Source: Marivirga harenae (GTDB lineage Bacteria; Bacteroidota; Bacteroidia; Cytophagales; Cyclobacteriaceae). Taken from it: a stretch of 64,000 nucleotides of DNA. The number at the start of each line of letters is the position of its first letter. Within the stretch, counting starts at the first letter, position 1. The notes beneath the pieces were generated by a model, which saw nothing but the letters and a program-made list of their open reading frames with translations, did not search any database and had not been told where the DNA came from. The position numbers and the translations under genes are program-made. Positions 25,341 to 34,127 of this stretch are shown in pieces. The DNA lies in NCBI RefSeq assembly GCF_030534335.1, contig NZ_CP130565.1, positions 1,323,501 to 1,387,500 of the forward strand, given 5' to 3'.

Positions 25341-26038
25341 CAAAAGTTGATTTATCCTATCGGTCGGAAGAAGTAGAAATCATGGATGACTTATCCGATG
25401 ATAGCCCTGCCCTTTATCGGGCGCTTAAAGAATTGGATATTATCAATCATTGGCTGGGCGGAAATGCTATTACCTTAAGTGCAGTAAAAGAGACGCTCAG
25501 AAAACATCCCGATAGAGAATGGCAAATAGCGGATTTAGGTTGTGGAAGCGGAGAGATATTATTGAAAATAGCCAAATGGTGCCGAACTCAGAATATTAAA
25601 ATTCGACTGCATGGGTTTGATGCCAATCCTAATGTGGTTGCTTATGCCCAAAAGCATTGCGAAGGCTATCCTGAAATCGCATTTCATGCGGAAAACATTT
25701 TTTTAGAAGACTTTAAAAACAGAAAGTTTGATGTGATTTGCTGTACACTTTTTCTTCACCATTTTCCTCAAAAAGAATTGGTCAATCTCTTAATACAGTT
25801 TCAAGCACAATCAGAGAAAGTGATTATCAATGATTTGCATCGCCACTCTTTCGCCTATTATTCCATTAAATGGATTACCCATTTTTTTAGCAAATCGACT
25901 ATGGTGCAAAATGATGCTTGTCTTTCAGTGTGGAGAGCATTTTCAAAAAAGGATTGGAAGGATATTTTGAAATTAGCAGGAATCAAAAATTACGAATTGG
26001 GTTGGAGATGGGCCTTTAGATGGAGGCTTATTTATTAA
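25337..26038 (+). CDS. SAM-dependent methyltransferase of the polyketide cluster
   Basis: A 233-residue class I methyltransferase. Motif I is ADLGCGSGEILLKI near residue 66. The motif II acidic residue is in LHGFDANPNVV and the motif post I/IV region is FDVICCTLFLHHF. The C-terminus (WRAFSKKDWKDILKLAGI...ELGWRWAFRW) is common in methyltransferases paired with type III polyketide synthases. Translational coupling to the synthase (ATGA) makes the polyketide or its prenylated derivative the likely substrate. The family also includes ubiquinone-type enzymes. Confidence 0.88.
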   Translation: MTKVDLSYRSEEVEIMDDLSDDSPALYRALKELDIINHWLGGNAITLSAVKETLRKHPDREWQIADLGCGSGEILLKIAKWCRTQNIKIRLHGFDANPNVVAYAQKHCEGYPEIAFHAENIFLEDFKNRKFDVICCTLFLHHFPQKELVNLLIQFQAQSEKVIINDLHRHSFAYYSIKWITHFFSKSTMVQNDACLSVWRAFSKKDWKDILKLAGIKNYELGWRWAFRWRLIY

Positions 26039-26104
26039 TTCTAGTTTTCCTTTATCCACATAATTTGCCATTAAACCCAACCTTTTCCCCCTAACGAATG
26101 TTAG

Positions 26105-26136
26105 TTGGGTAGTTAAGCTATTTTAAGCTATATTTG
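26105..26136 (+). promoter_or_regulatory. Promoter of the acyl-CoA dehydrogenase gene
   Basis: TTG at 26105-26107 and TATATTTG at 26129-26136 are separated by 21 bases and match the Bacteroidota -33/-7 consensus. The ATG is 33 bases after the -7 box. Confidence 0.6.
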
Positions 26137-26169
26137 CACTTATTTCAGGAAACGACTAACACAATATTT

Positions 26170-27312
26170 ATGGATTTTGGATTGAATGAAAACCAGGAAA
26201 TGATTGCGCAAATGGTGCGTGATTTTGGAGCTAAAGAAATTACCCCGCATCGTGACCAATGGGATGAAGAACAACATTTCCCTGTTGATGTGATGAAAAA
26301 ATTAGGAGGCCTAGGCTTAATGGGTGTTCTCGTTCCTCAAGAATACGGTGGCGCAGGTTTTGGTTATGAAGAATACGTAACAGCCATTATGGAATTAGCT
26401 AAAGTAGACCCTTCAATAGGACTTTCTATGGCGGCACATAATTCTCTTTGTACAGGTCATATCATGCAGTTTGCGAATGATGAGCAGAAGAAGCGGTGGT
26501 TGCCAAAACTGGCTACTGCCGAGTGGATTGGTGCTTGGGGCTTAACAGAGCCGAACACCGGTTCTGATGCCGGGAATATGAAAACTACTGCTGTGCAAGA
26601 CGGAGATTATTGGGTAATCAATGGTGCTAAAAACTGGATAACCCATGGTATTTCCGGTGATGTTGCCGTGGTAATCGTGAGAACAGGGAAAACGGGAGAT
26701 TCACACGGTATGACTGCTTTTGTTGTAGAAAGAGGCACGGAAGGATTTAAAGGTGGTAGAAAAGAGAATAAATTAGGAATGCGACTTTCGGAAACAGCAG
26801 AAATGATTTTTGAAGATTGCCGTGTACATAAAGATAATATCTTAGGAGAAGTTGGACAGGGCTTTATTCAAGCGATGAAAGTACTGGACGGAGGAAGAAT
26901 TTCCATTGCTGCACTTTCCTTAGGAATAGCAGAAGGCGCCTATGAAGCGGCTTTGGCTTATAGCAAAGAAAGACATCAATTTAATCAGCCGATTTCAAGC
27001 TTTCAAGGAATAGCATTCAAATTAGCAGACATGGCAACGGAATTAGAAGGCGCGAAATTATTGACCTTCCAAGCGGCAGATTTGAAAAATAAAGGGAAAA
27101 GCGTTAATAAAGAATCTGCGATGGCTAAATATTACGCTTCAGAAGTAGCGGTAAGAAACTCAGTTGAGGCAGTTCAAATTTTTGGTGGCTATGGTTACAC
27201 TAAAGATTACCCAGTAGAAAAATACTACAGAGATTCTAAGCTTTGTACTATTGGAGAGGGTACTTCTGAGATTCAAAAACTAGTAATTAGCAGAGCTATT
27301 TTGAAAGGATAA
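26170..27312 (+). CDS. Acyl-CoA dehydrogenase (short/medium-chain type)
   Basis: 380 residues from the ATG at 26170, which begins MDFGLNENQEM, the classic start of this family. An upstream in-frame codon would add 12 residues that overlap the promoter. FAD-binding motifs are WIGAWGLTEPNTGSDAG and WITHG. The C-terminal helices contain FGGYGYTKDYPVEKYYRD and the catalytic Glu in GEGTSEIQ. The enzyme oxidises acyl-CoA to trans-2-enoyl-CoA and passes electrons to ETF. It is flanked by its own promoter and terminator, so its place beside the polyketide genes may be coincidental. Confidence 0.95.
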   Translation: MDFGLNENQEMIAQMVRDFGAKEITPHRDQWDEEQHFPVDVMKKLGGLGLMGVLVPQEYGGAGFGYEEYVTAIMELAKVDPSIGLSMAAHNSLCTGHIMQFANDEQKKRWLPKLATAEWIGAWGLTEPNTGSDAGNMKTTAVQDGDYWVINGAKNWITHGISGDVAVVIVRTGKTGDSHGMTAFVVERGTEGFKGGRKENKLGMRLSETAEMIFEDCRVHKDNILGEVGQGFIQAMKVLDGGRISIAALSLGIAEGAYEAALAYSKERHQFNQPISSFQGIAFKLADMATELEGAKLLTFQAADLKNKGKSVNKESAMAKYYASEVAVRNSVEAVQIFGGYGYTKDYPVEKYYRDSKLCTIGEGTSEIQKLVISRAILKG

Positions 27313-27338
27313 TTGTCCTTACAATCTGATCACAAATA

Positions 27339-27372
27339 AAAACCCACAACGGAATTCTGTTGTGGGTTTTTT
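27339..27372. terminator. Bidirectional rho-independent terminator
   Basis: AAAACCCACAAC and GTTGTGGGTTTT form a perfect 12-bp stem around GGAATTCT, with T runs on both strands. It serves the dehydrogenase gene (+) and the lipoprotein gene (-). Confidence 0.9.
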
Positions 27373-27393
27373 GATGTTCTTCATTTCAAGTTA

Positions 27394-28164
27394 TCAGAAT
27401 TTCTTAAAAACCTCATCCTCCCATTCTTGAGCAACTCTAATATTTCCTAAAGTCCTTTCTCCCCTACCTGAAGACAATTGAATTTCTCCATATTTTTGAT
27501 AGCCTGTCCACTCATTGCTAAAACTTGCAGCACTATCAGCAGCGTTCCTATAAAAATCCCACTGTAGAATTAAATGGCTCTGTGGATCGATATAGGCTTT
27601 ATATTTGTTTTGAGGAGTAAAACCAACGTCTTCAAAAGTTAAGCTAATGACTTCGGCATCTTTCCCACTTAAGGTACTGTCCTTACCATGATATTTTAAT
27701 TGAACGCCTGGGTCCTTAAACTTGAATGGAAAAACCAACCAATAGGAATCATTGACCCAGATCTGCTTTCCTCTTTCTATATACTTCTCCAAAGAATCAC
27801 TTTTGGTGAGTTCTCTGTCACCAATTTTTACGCGACCAGTATCTTCATTAATATTGATTAGATAAGTAGATTGTTGTCCTGGAAAATCTATTCTTACATT
27901 TCCGGTATATTTATCCCATATTAAATCTCTAGCGCCTAAGAAATTCCAAGCAATGTAGCGGGTGTTATCCCAATTTTCTTGCCCCCCATGAACTTTTAGA
28001 ACCTTATCGGCTAGCTCAACAGCTTTAGCGTCAGAATGTTCAGGCTTGAAAACAGGGGCTTCCCGAGTTTCTGGTTGCTGATTCTCATTTTGTTCATCGG
28101 ATTTTTCCTTTGACTGACAAGCAAAACAGAGTATTAATGCGGAAATGAATATGATATTTTTCAT
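27394..28164 (-). CDS. DUF6503-like lipoprotein
   Basis: A 256-residue lipoprotein with signal ending CFACQS. A low-complexity acidic linker (EKSDEQNENQQPETREAP) is followed by a domain with KVHGGQENWDNTRYIAW near residue 60, then beta-strand-rich sequence (WNFLGARDLIWDKYTGNVRID, LILQWDFY). The HGG-x-x-x-W opening is typical of the DUF6503 family of LolA-like Bacteroidota lipoproteins, which probably bind a hydrophobic molecule in the periplasm. No substrate is known. It lies next to the truncated exporter gene on the same strand but is separated from its tail by about 240 bases. Confidence 0.65.
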   Translation of the reverse strand: MKNIIFISALILCFACQSKEKSDEQNENQQPETREAPVFKPEHSDAKAVELADKVLKVHGGQENWDNTRYIAWNFLGARDLIWDKYTGNVRIDFPGQQSTYLININEDTGRVKIGDRELTKSDSLEKYIERGKQIWVNDSYWLVFPFKFKDPGVQLKYHGKDSTLSGKDAEVISLTFEDVGFTPQNKYKAYIDPQSHLILQWDFYRNAADSAASFSNEWTGYQKYGEIQLSSGRGERTLGNIRVAQEWEDEVFKKF

Positions 28165-28269
28165 GAGTATTTATTCTGTCAATATTAGAAATTCGTTTTG
28201 ACCTATTTAAAATTGCTTCAAGATATTTGAAAAATTCTTACAGTTTCAATCTATAATCAAAGTATTTGT

Positions 28270-28404
28270 TTAAAAGAGCTTCTTAAAAGTGACTATTTTT
28301 CTTAGGACATCATAATAAAGTGTTAAGTAAAGTATAATGCTCATCAGCCATATAATTGCCAAATTAAATTGCAGCGTATTAAAAATATATCCTGCAAAAT
28401 ATTT
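28270..28404 (-). other. Conserved C-terminal tail of the exporter gene, beyond its stop codon
   Basis: Immediately after the exporter's TAA (28405-28407) the same frame stays open for 44 codons to a TAA at 28270. It encodes a helix FNLAIIWLMSIILYLTLYYD followed by VLRKI, which looks like a normal last transmembrane segment with its positive inside. A single change from AAA or CAA to TAA would separate it. It is probably the amputated end of the same protein. Confidence 0.75.
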
Positions 28405-31275
28405 TTAGCCAGCGTAGAATTGCGTTCTGAAATCCAAAGCATGATCTGGCTGAGGATCCATGTAAACGGGATAGATTTTTTGAATTAATTTACCATCATA
28501 TTCAATTATCCTATCAGGGTCATTAGTATTTTTAACTAAGTTGGCAACCGTCTTATTGTAGTAATTATCTCGAAGGTATTCAAAACGAGCTTTTCGTTCA
28601 GGATTGGAAGTGAGCATATAGATTGCTTTTTCTTTTTTAGCGTTGGCCTCATTGAAGAAATTATTATAAAACCTACTTAAGGTATTTAAAAAGCCCTGCG
28701 TTTTTTCAGCTGTCCATTTGTCAAATTTGTCCACTGACAATTTATGATAGGCATCAAACTTGTCCTTTCCTACAATTTCCAGTTCCAAACCGATTTCCCT
28801 TTTTAAGATTTCAATTGCTTCACTAAATTCTTGTGAGCTATTATCATCTAAATTCTGACTCAGAAAGTTTAGTTTAGATTTTAATCTTGGGATGTAATAT
28901 ACTGTTTTATATTCCGATTGAGCCATTTGTTGGTCAAGCTCAAAAAATGGCGCTGCATACTCATTTGATTTGAATTGAGCAACCATGGAGGCTTCAAAAG
29001 CCCATCTGGAAGCCATTAATTCACCAACCAATGGAACTTTATCAGGAGTTGTAATTTGTGGGTTCAGGTTGTCAAATTTTACTACAACCCCACTTAAAAT
29101 CAATTGAGGAATTAATAAAATGGGAATTAGAATATAAATGGTGATGGCGGAATTAAAAGCTGAAGAAATATTTAGCCCTAGCATATTAGCAAAGCAGGCT
29201 GTTGAAAATAAGATCGCCCAATACGTAAGGCTCATGCCGTCAATCTCAAGAATTAAATCGCCTATTATGACATAAGTAAAAGTTTGAATTGCTGAAAATA
29301 AAAATAGAATTCCAATTTTAGAAAAGAGATAACTACTCCTGCTCAAATGCAGAAAGGACTCTCTTTTCAATATTTTCCTGTCTTTAATGATTTCCTCGGC
29401 ACTCACAGTAAGCCCCATAAAAAGTGCAACAATAATACTCATGAAGAAGAAGGCTGGAATATTAAGATTGTCGACAAAAAGATACTGATTGTTTTCATTT
29501 TCTGGGTAGAAGCGAATAATATATGCAAGCAATATAGCTAGAATGGGAGCTTCCAATAAATTGATTAGTAGGTACTGACGGTTGGCAAGCTTTGACTTAA
29601 AGTCTCTTTTAAAAAAAAGACTTATTTGTTTAAGCCAACTAGGAATTTGTAATTCAGGTTTGGGTAAAGGATCAGGATCCTTCATTTTGGGAATTAATAA
29701 TTGCTTTTCAAATAAGCTAAACCATTTTTTAGGGCTTATTTTTCTTTCATCCGTGGCTTTTCCATATTCATTCACCACTTTGGTTTCAATTATATTGAAG
29801 ATTTGCTCTGGATTTACATTTCCACACTCAATGCAAGCGGCTTGATCTTTATCTATCGTATCAATTTGATTTTTGAAATACAGTACCGCTTCCACTGGAT
29901 TTCCATAATAAATTTGGAAGCCCCCGACATCCAGAATCACTAATTTATCAAACATCCTAAATATATCCGATGATGGTTGATGTATAACCACAAAAACCAT
30001 TTTTCCCTTTAAGCTCAACTCTTTGAGAAGGTCCATAATGTTTTCTGAATCTCTGGAAGAGAGGCCTGAAGTGGGTTCATCTACAAAAAGTACTGATGGC
30101 TCTCTTAGAAGTTCCAAACCAATATTTAATCTTTTTCTTTGTCCGCCACTTATGGTTTTGTCAAGTGGAGAGCCCACTTTTAGATGTTTTGTTTCTGATA
30201 ATCCTAAGGAAGCTAAAGTTCTCGAAACCAAGTCTTCTATTTCTCCGGATGTTTTGTCATCAAAACATAGCTTAGCCGCATAAAAAAGATTTGCATAAAC
30301 AGTTAGTTCCTCAATCAGTAAATCATCTTGGGGAACATAACCAATGGTTCCCTTGATTGCAATAGGGTTATCATGAATATTTATGCCATTGATTTCTACT
30401 TTTCCTTTGGAAGGTCTTTCGTTTCCATTTAAAACATTGAGCAAAGTGGATTTTCCGGAACCTGAGGCACCCATTAGGCCTATTAATCTTCCCGTTTCTT
30501 CAGCGATATTTACCTTATTTAAGCCAATATGGCCATTTGGAAAAGTAAAGCTGATATCTTCAGCTAAGAAAGAAATATTGGGAGTGTTATCGTCAGTTTT
30601 ATAATGACTTGCAACATCACTATAAAATACGGTTTGAGATTTTTCACCCTTAATAGTGCTTCCTGAAGGAAACAGGGTGATGGTATTTTTTCTAAGCGGA
30701 ATGCCGTTCATGTTCAATTGAGCATTGCCAATGTACTTCACAAAATACATTTCTGTACCAGATAATTTTAAAACTGATAGGAAGCCATCTAAGTGATTTT
30801 CCTGTATATAATAAGTTGATTCCGGCACTTTAGCATCATCTTCTGCAACAATTAGGAATTTGTCGGATTCAAAATCCTCGATGTTTTTTGCCAGCGCAAA
30901 AGATTGAATATAGGCAATGATTTCAAGTGGGAGTTTAGTTTTTTCGGCTACCCGGTCTAAAATCTGAGTCTCTTCTTCGGCTATTTCCCCATCTGCTAAA
31001 ATAAGTTCTATGAGTTGCAAAGCGAGAATGATTTTTTGAGGATAAGTGAATTCCTCATTTATTTTATGGCATATTTTATCAATTTTTTCGTTACTGTCAC
31101 TGAATGAAGCCTCAGTAAATTCATCAAACATTTTCAGATGACGTTCTGCGGATTCTTCAGATAGATTTTCTGATAAGAAACTTCTTACGTTATTCCGTTC
31201 ATCTTCTGTTACAGTACCTTTTTTTGCAACTATTGCGAATAATTCCAATAAGGCTCTTAATAAATTTTCACTCAT
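28405..31275 (-). CDS. ABC-2 type exporter with TerB-like and FHA-like N-terminal domains (probably truncated)
   Basis: 956 residues. Residues 1-130 form a helical TerB-like domain with two acidic patches (ELILADGEIAEEE). Residues about 145-225 are beta-rich, FHA-like. An ABCG-type ATPase follows with Walker A GASGSGKST (269-277), signature SGGQRKRL and Walker B LFVDEPTSG. The ABC-2 membrane domain (about 540-740) precedes a long loop, then the frame ends at FYAG. The frame after the stop encodes one more transmembrane helix, so the protein seems to lack its last segment. The substrate is unknown. A lipoprotein gene upstream on the same strand may be part of the unit. Confidence 0.85.
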   Translation of the reverse strand: MSENLLRALLELFAIVAKKGTVTEDERNNVRSFLSENLSEESAERHLKMFDEFTEASFSDSNEKIDKICHKINEEFTYPQKIILALQLIELILADGEIAEEETQILDRVAEKTKLPLEIIAYIQSFALAKNIEDFESDKFLIVAEDDAKVPESTYYIQENHLDGFLSVLKLSGTEMYFVKYIGNAQLNMNGIPLRKNTITLFPSGSTIKGEKSQTVFYSDVASHYKTDDNTPNISFLAEDISFTFPNGHIGLNKVNIAEETGRLIGLMGASGSGKSTLLNVLNGNERPSKGKVEINGINIHDNPIAIKGTIGYVPQDDLLIEELTVYANLFYAAKLCFDDKTSGEIEDLVSRTLASLGLSETKHLKVGSPLDKTISGGQRKRLNIGLELLREPSVLFVDEPTSGLSSRDSENIMDLLKELSLKGKMVFVVIHQPSSDIFRMFDKLVILDVGGFQIYYGNPVEAVLYFKNQIDTIDKDQAACIECGNVNPEQIFNIIETKVVNEYGKATDERKISPKKWFSLFEKQLLIPKMKDPDPLPKPELQIPSWLKQISLFFKRDFKSKLANRQYLLINLLEAPILAILLAYIIRFYPENENNQYLFVDNLNIPAFFFMSIIVALFMGLTVSAEEIIKDRKILKRESFLHLSRSSYLFSKIGILFLFSAIQTFTYVIIGDLILEIDGMSLTYWAILFSTACFANMLGLNISSAFNSAITIYILIPILLIPQLILSGVVVKFDNLNPQITTPDKVPLVGELMASRWAFEASMVAQFKSNEYAAPFFELDQQMAQSEYKTVYYIPRLKSKLNFLSQNLDDNSSQEFSEAIEILKREIGLELEIVGKDKFDAYHKLSVDKFDKWTAEKTQGFLNTLSRFYNNFFNEANAKKEKAIYMLTSNPERKARFEYLRDNYYNKTVANLVKNTNDPDRIIEYDGKLIQKIYPVYMDPQPDHALDFRTQFYAG

Positions 31276-31389
31276 GGCTTAGTTTGAAATACAGTGGGGA
31301 TTGACTTGGTTTTTTTGCAGAAAAAAAGGGCAGAGACTGCAATTCAACATGCTCTCGTACCCTCTTTAGTATTTATGTCTATTTTAATT

Positions 31390-32271
31390 TCATCCGGTTA
31401 CATCATCTCTGATTTTACCCATTTGATTTGTTATGTTGTCTAAAGTTTCATCTTCCAACAATTCAGAACCTTTCCCCTCATCCATCAATTGCTGTACATT
31501 TAGTTTTTTGTATTCTTCTTTCAATACTTTTAGATCAGCAACAAGTGTTTTAATATATTCGTCCTGCTCAACACTTTCCAATAGCTCGATCAAATCAATT
31601 AGTGGTTCTTCCTGCTTAATGATGACATCAACTAATGGGATTAAAATTAATTTTCGTGCATTGTCAGGTAAATCTTTAGGATAATTTTCAACTAATGCCG
31701 TAGCAATGTATAAACCTTCAATAAAAGAGCCGGCTAGCAATAGTGCAGCAACTTTTGGTCGATCTGTTTTTCTTAAGTGATCATCAGCATTATTAATGGC
31801 CTCATTTACTATCATGGCCAATGAGTCTGTATTGGATAAATTGCTTTCAAATCTTTCTACCGTTTTAGGATCGAATGAACCCGATAAGGATAATTGATCT
31901 GCTAAAGGTCTAATTTCAGTGATATAGTTTAGTGCTTTTTGTGATTTTTCATATGCACTCAAATAGGCTATATCAGTGGAGTAAACGCCTAAGTTTACAG
32001 CAGCCTCATTATTGTTACTGCTATAGTTACTTACATTTTTGACATTATGGATCAGACTCTCATCAAGGCTTGCTCCTGTCTCCATTAATAAAAATGGAAT
32101 CTCCGAAGGTGCAGGCATTTCTTTTACTACACCAGAGATTTTCTCTTTTACTTCTTCTTGAGCTTTTTCAAAAGCTTCAGAATTACTTTCTTCTTTATCT
32201 TTCTTTTCGGGGCTACATGCTACAATAGCCAATAAGGCTACAATTACAATTGATTTTAAGTACATCTTCAT
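31390..32271 (-). CDS. Hypothetical lipoprotein, 293 aa
   Basis: A 293-residue lipoprotein with signal ending IVACSP. The mature region begins with a charged linker (KKDKEESNSEAFEKAQEEVKEK) and is then nearly all helical with leucine-rich heptads, so a helical bundle or coiled coil is likely. I do not recognise a family. It is encoded upstream of the TerB-FHA-ABC exporter, 114 bases apart on the same strand, and may act with it in the periplasm. That is inference from position only. Confidence 0.6.
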   Translation of the reverse strand: MKMYLKSIVIVALLAIVACSPEKKDKEESNSEAFEKAQEEVKEKISGVVKEMPAPSEIPFLLMETGASLDESLIHNVKNVSNYSSNNNEAAVNLGVYSTDIAYLSAYEKSQKALNYITEIRPLADQLSLSGSFDPKTVERFESNLSNTDSLAMIVNEAINNADDHLRKTDRPKVAALLLAGSFIEGLYIATALVENYPKDLPDNARKLILIPLVDVIIKQEEPLIDLIELLESVEQDEYIKTLVADLKVLKEEYKKLNVQQLMDEGKGSELLEDETLDNITNQMGKIRDDVTG

Positions 32272-32745
32272 TGTTTATGGTTTTTTTCTAAGTCATTAAT
32301 TTATAAAATAATTTTAATAAATAATATTGTTTTGGCAAGTGGATTTTGAAAAAGTGATATTTGGTCTCTTTTTATTAATGTTGGATGTTAATAATACTGG
32401 TATCGATGCAAAAAATTTAAAGCTCTCGAAGCCCTCTTTTTACTGGCCGATTTACTAAAGTACCCATTGATCACTTGTTTTTAGTCTTGAGGAGATCTTT
32501 CATTTTTATATTGAGGATGTTAGTTCCGATATATTGTAATTGTGGTTTTATTTTCCTTCACAAAGGTGCTCATTGCGACTTCTTTTAAATAATTGGTATA
32601 GTTTCAAAATCATGAAAAGTAAGATTATACTATAAGTGCATTTGCCAATCTAAAATTCATGATAAATAAAAAATTATTTTCATCAATAATGACACAAGTT
32701 TTTGTGTAGCCCGTAATTACATGTATATACATACAATTTAAAATT
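32272..32745. promoter_or_regulatory. Intergenic region before the pirin gene with two palindromes
   Basis: 474 non-coding, AT-rich bases with no supportable gene. Two palindromes lie near the right end: ACACAA GTTT TTGTGT (32692-32707) and the perfect 12-mer ATGTATATACAT (32721-32732), 13 bases before the pirin ATG. They are good candidates for operator sites. No -33/-7 pair was found. The left part probably holds the promoter of the minus-strand lipoprotein. Confidence 0.45.
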
Positions 32746-33459
32746 ATGGAAAAAATAATATATAAAGCAGAATCAAGAGGCCATGCTAATCATGGCTGGT
32801 TAGATACTCATCATACCTTTAGTTTTGCATCTTACTACAATCCTGATCGAATTCATTTTGGCGCATTGAGAGTTTTAAACGATGATAAGATTACGAGTGG
32901 AACAGGTTTTCCAAAACATCCACATGATAATATGGAAATAATCTCTATTCCTTTAAACGGAGATTTGGCGCATGAGGACAGTATGGGAACCCAATCGACT
33001 ATTAAGCAGGGAGATGTACAGGTGATGTCAGCAGGAACAGGAGTGACGCATTCAGAATTTAATCCTAACAATGATATTGGTACTGAATTTTTACAAATCT
33101 GGGTGTTTCCTAATAAGAAAAATGTAGAGCCAAGATATGGTCAAGTAAGCTATCCGATGGAAGAAAGAAAAAATAATTTTCAAATGGTTGTTTCGCCTAA
33201 TGTAGAGGAGGTAGACACTTGGATTCAGCAAGACGCTTGGTTTCATTTAGCTGATTTTGAGGAAGGCTTTGAGAAGAAATATGAGATGAAGAAAAAAGGT
33301 AATGGCCTTTTTCTATTCTTATTAGAAGGTGAAGTAGAAATCGAGGACGAAAAGCTAAAAAAGAGAGACGGCATTGGCTTAATAAATTTGGAAGAAGTAA
33401 CGATTAAAGCCAATGCAGATGCAGAAATGTTGCTGATGGAAGTTCCACTGGAATGGTAA
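32746..33459 (+). CDS. Pirin-family bicupin protein (YhhW-like)
   Basis: A 237-residue pirin. The opening NHGWLDTHHTFSFASYYNP is a family hallmark. The N-terminal cupin carries the metal ligands: His residues in FPKHPHDNMEI and the His and Glu in GTGVTHSEFN. The C-terminal cupin (about 150-235) is degenerate. Some bacterial pirins show quercetin dioxygenase activity or act as redox-linked regulators; the native role is unclear. It stands alone between an upstream palindromic region and its own terminator. Confidence 0.93.
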   Translation: MEKIIYKAESRGHANHGWLDTHHTFSFASYYNPDRIHFGALRVLNDDKITSGTGFPKHPHDNMEIISIPLNGDLAHEDSMGTQSTIKQGDVQVMSAGTGVTHSEFNPNNDIGTEFLQIWVFPNKKNVEPRYGQVSYPMEERKNNFQMVVSPNVEEVDTWIQQDAWFHLADFEEGFEKKYEMKKKGNGLFLFLLEGEVEIEDEKLKKRDGIGLINLEEVTIKANADAEMLLMEVPLEW

Positions 33460-33466
33460 AAATATA

Positions 33467-33505
33467 AAATCATGTCGGAAGACCATTTTCGATATGATTT
33501 TTTTC
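33467..33505 (+). terminator. Terminator after the pirin gene
   Basis: AAATCAT (33467-33473) pairs with ATGATTT (33494-33500), with further TCG/CGA pairing inside the loop, followed by TTTTC. Confidence 0.6.
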
Positions 33506-33536
33506 TATTTCCTACAATTTCCTACAATAAATCATA

Positions 33537-33544
33537 TAGCTTTG
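33537..33544 (+). promoter_or_regulatory. Candidate -7 element of the beta-barrel / DUF4249 / TonB operon
   Basis: TAGCTTTG matches TAnnTTTG and is 16 bases before the first ATG. No clear -33 TTG is present. Confidence 0.35.
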
Positions 33545-33560
33545 AGGTTTATTTTATATA

Positions 33561-34124
33561 ATGAACCAAAAGCTCTATTCAACCTTAATAGTTATTGCCT
33601 TTCTTGCCCTTTGCGTTAACAATTCCTTGGCTCAAAATGGATTGGAAGGAAGAACTAATATTAAAGCTTCACATAGTTATTTTAACTATGTAGGATTTCA
33701 AAAAATACATTATTTTCAAATAGAATATAATAGAGGAATTACTAAATTTCTTGAAGTAGGCTCTTATTTATCTACCCACTCAGATTATTACCTTGTCACA
33801 AGAATCAACCCTTTCAATAATGAACCATATACCGCAGGCCTAGAAAATAGAGCATTTCATTATGGTTTTCAAACCAATATCCACCCTTTACAAATTTTGC
33901 TCTCTGAGGGACATCGTTTTCGGTTAGATTTATATATCAATGCAAAGTTAGGCGGTAGATATTCTCCGGTTCCTAATGATGCATTACGCCAAAGAGAAAA
34001 CTTTTTTGAGTATGACATTGGAGCTGGCTTAGCTTACCATCTTTATAAACACTGGGGTGTTTATGTGGAATATAATTACAGATCTCCCGCTAATTTTAGA
34101 TATGGCTTAAGTATAAAGTTTTAA
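33561..34124 (+). CDS. Small outer-membrane beta-barrel protein of the TonB operon
   Basis: 187 residues with a signal peptide ending SLAQN. Alternating strands rich in Tyr and Phe (YFNYVGFQKIHYFQIEYNRG, WGVYVEYNYR) and a terminal ...YGLSIKF suggest an eight-stranded barrel. The last residue is the Phe expected for BAM-dependent outer-membrane proteins. It is the first gene of a tight operon with a DUF4249 lipoprotein (3-base gap) and a TonB-dependent receptor, so it probably takes part in the same uptake process. No specific family is recognised. Confidence 0.65.
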   Translation: MNQKLYSTLIVIAFLALCVNNSLAQNGLEGRTNIKASHSYFNYVGFQKIHYFQIEYNRGITKFLEVGSYLSTHSDYYLVTRINPFNNEPYTAGLENRAFHYGFQTNIHPLQILLSEGHRFRLDLYINAKLGGRYSPVPNDALRQRENFFEYDIGAGLAYHLYKHWGVYVEYNYRSPANFRYGLSIKF

Positions 34125-34127
34125 ATT

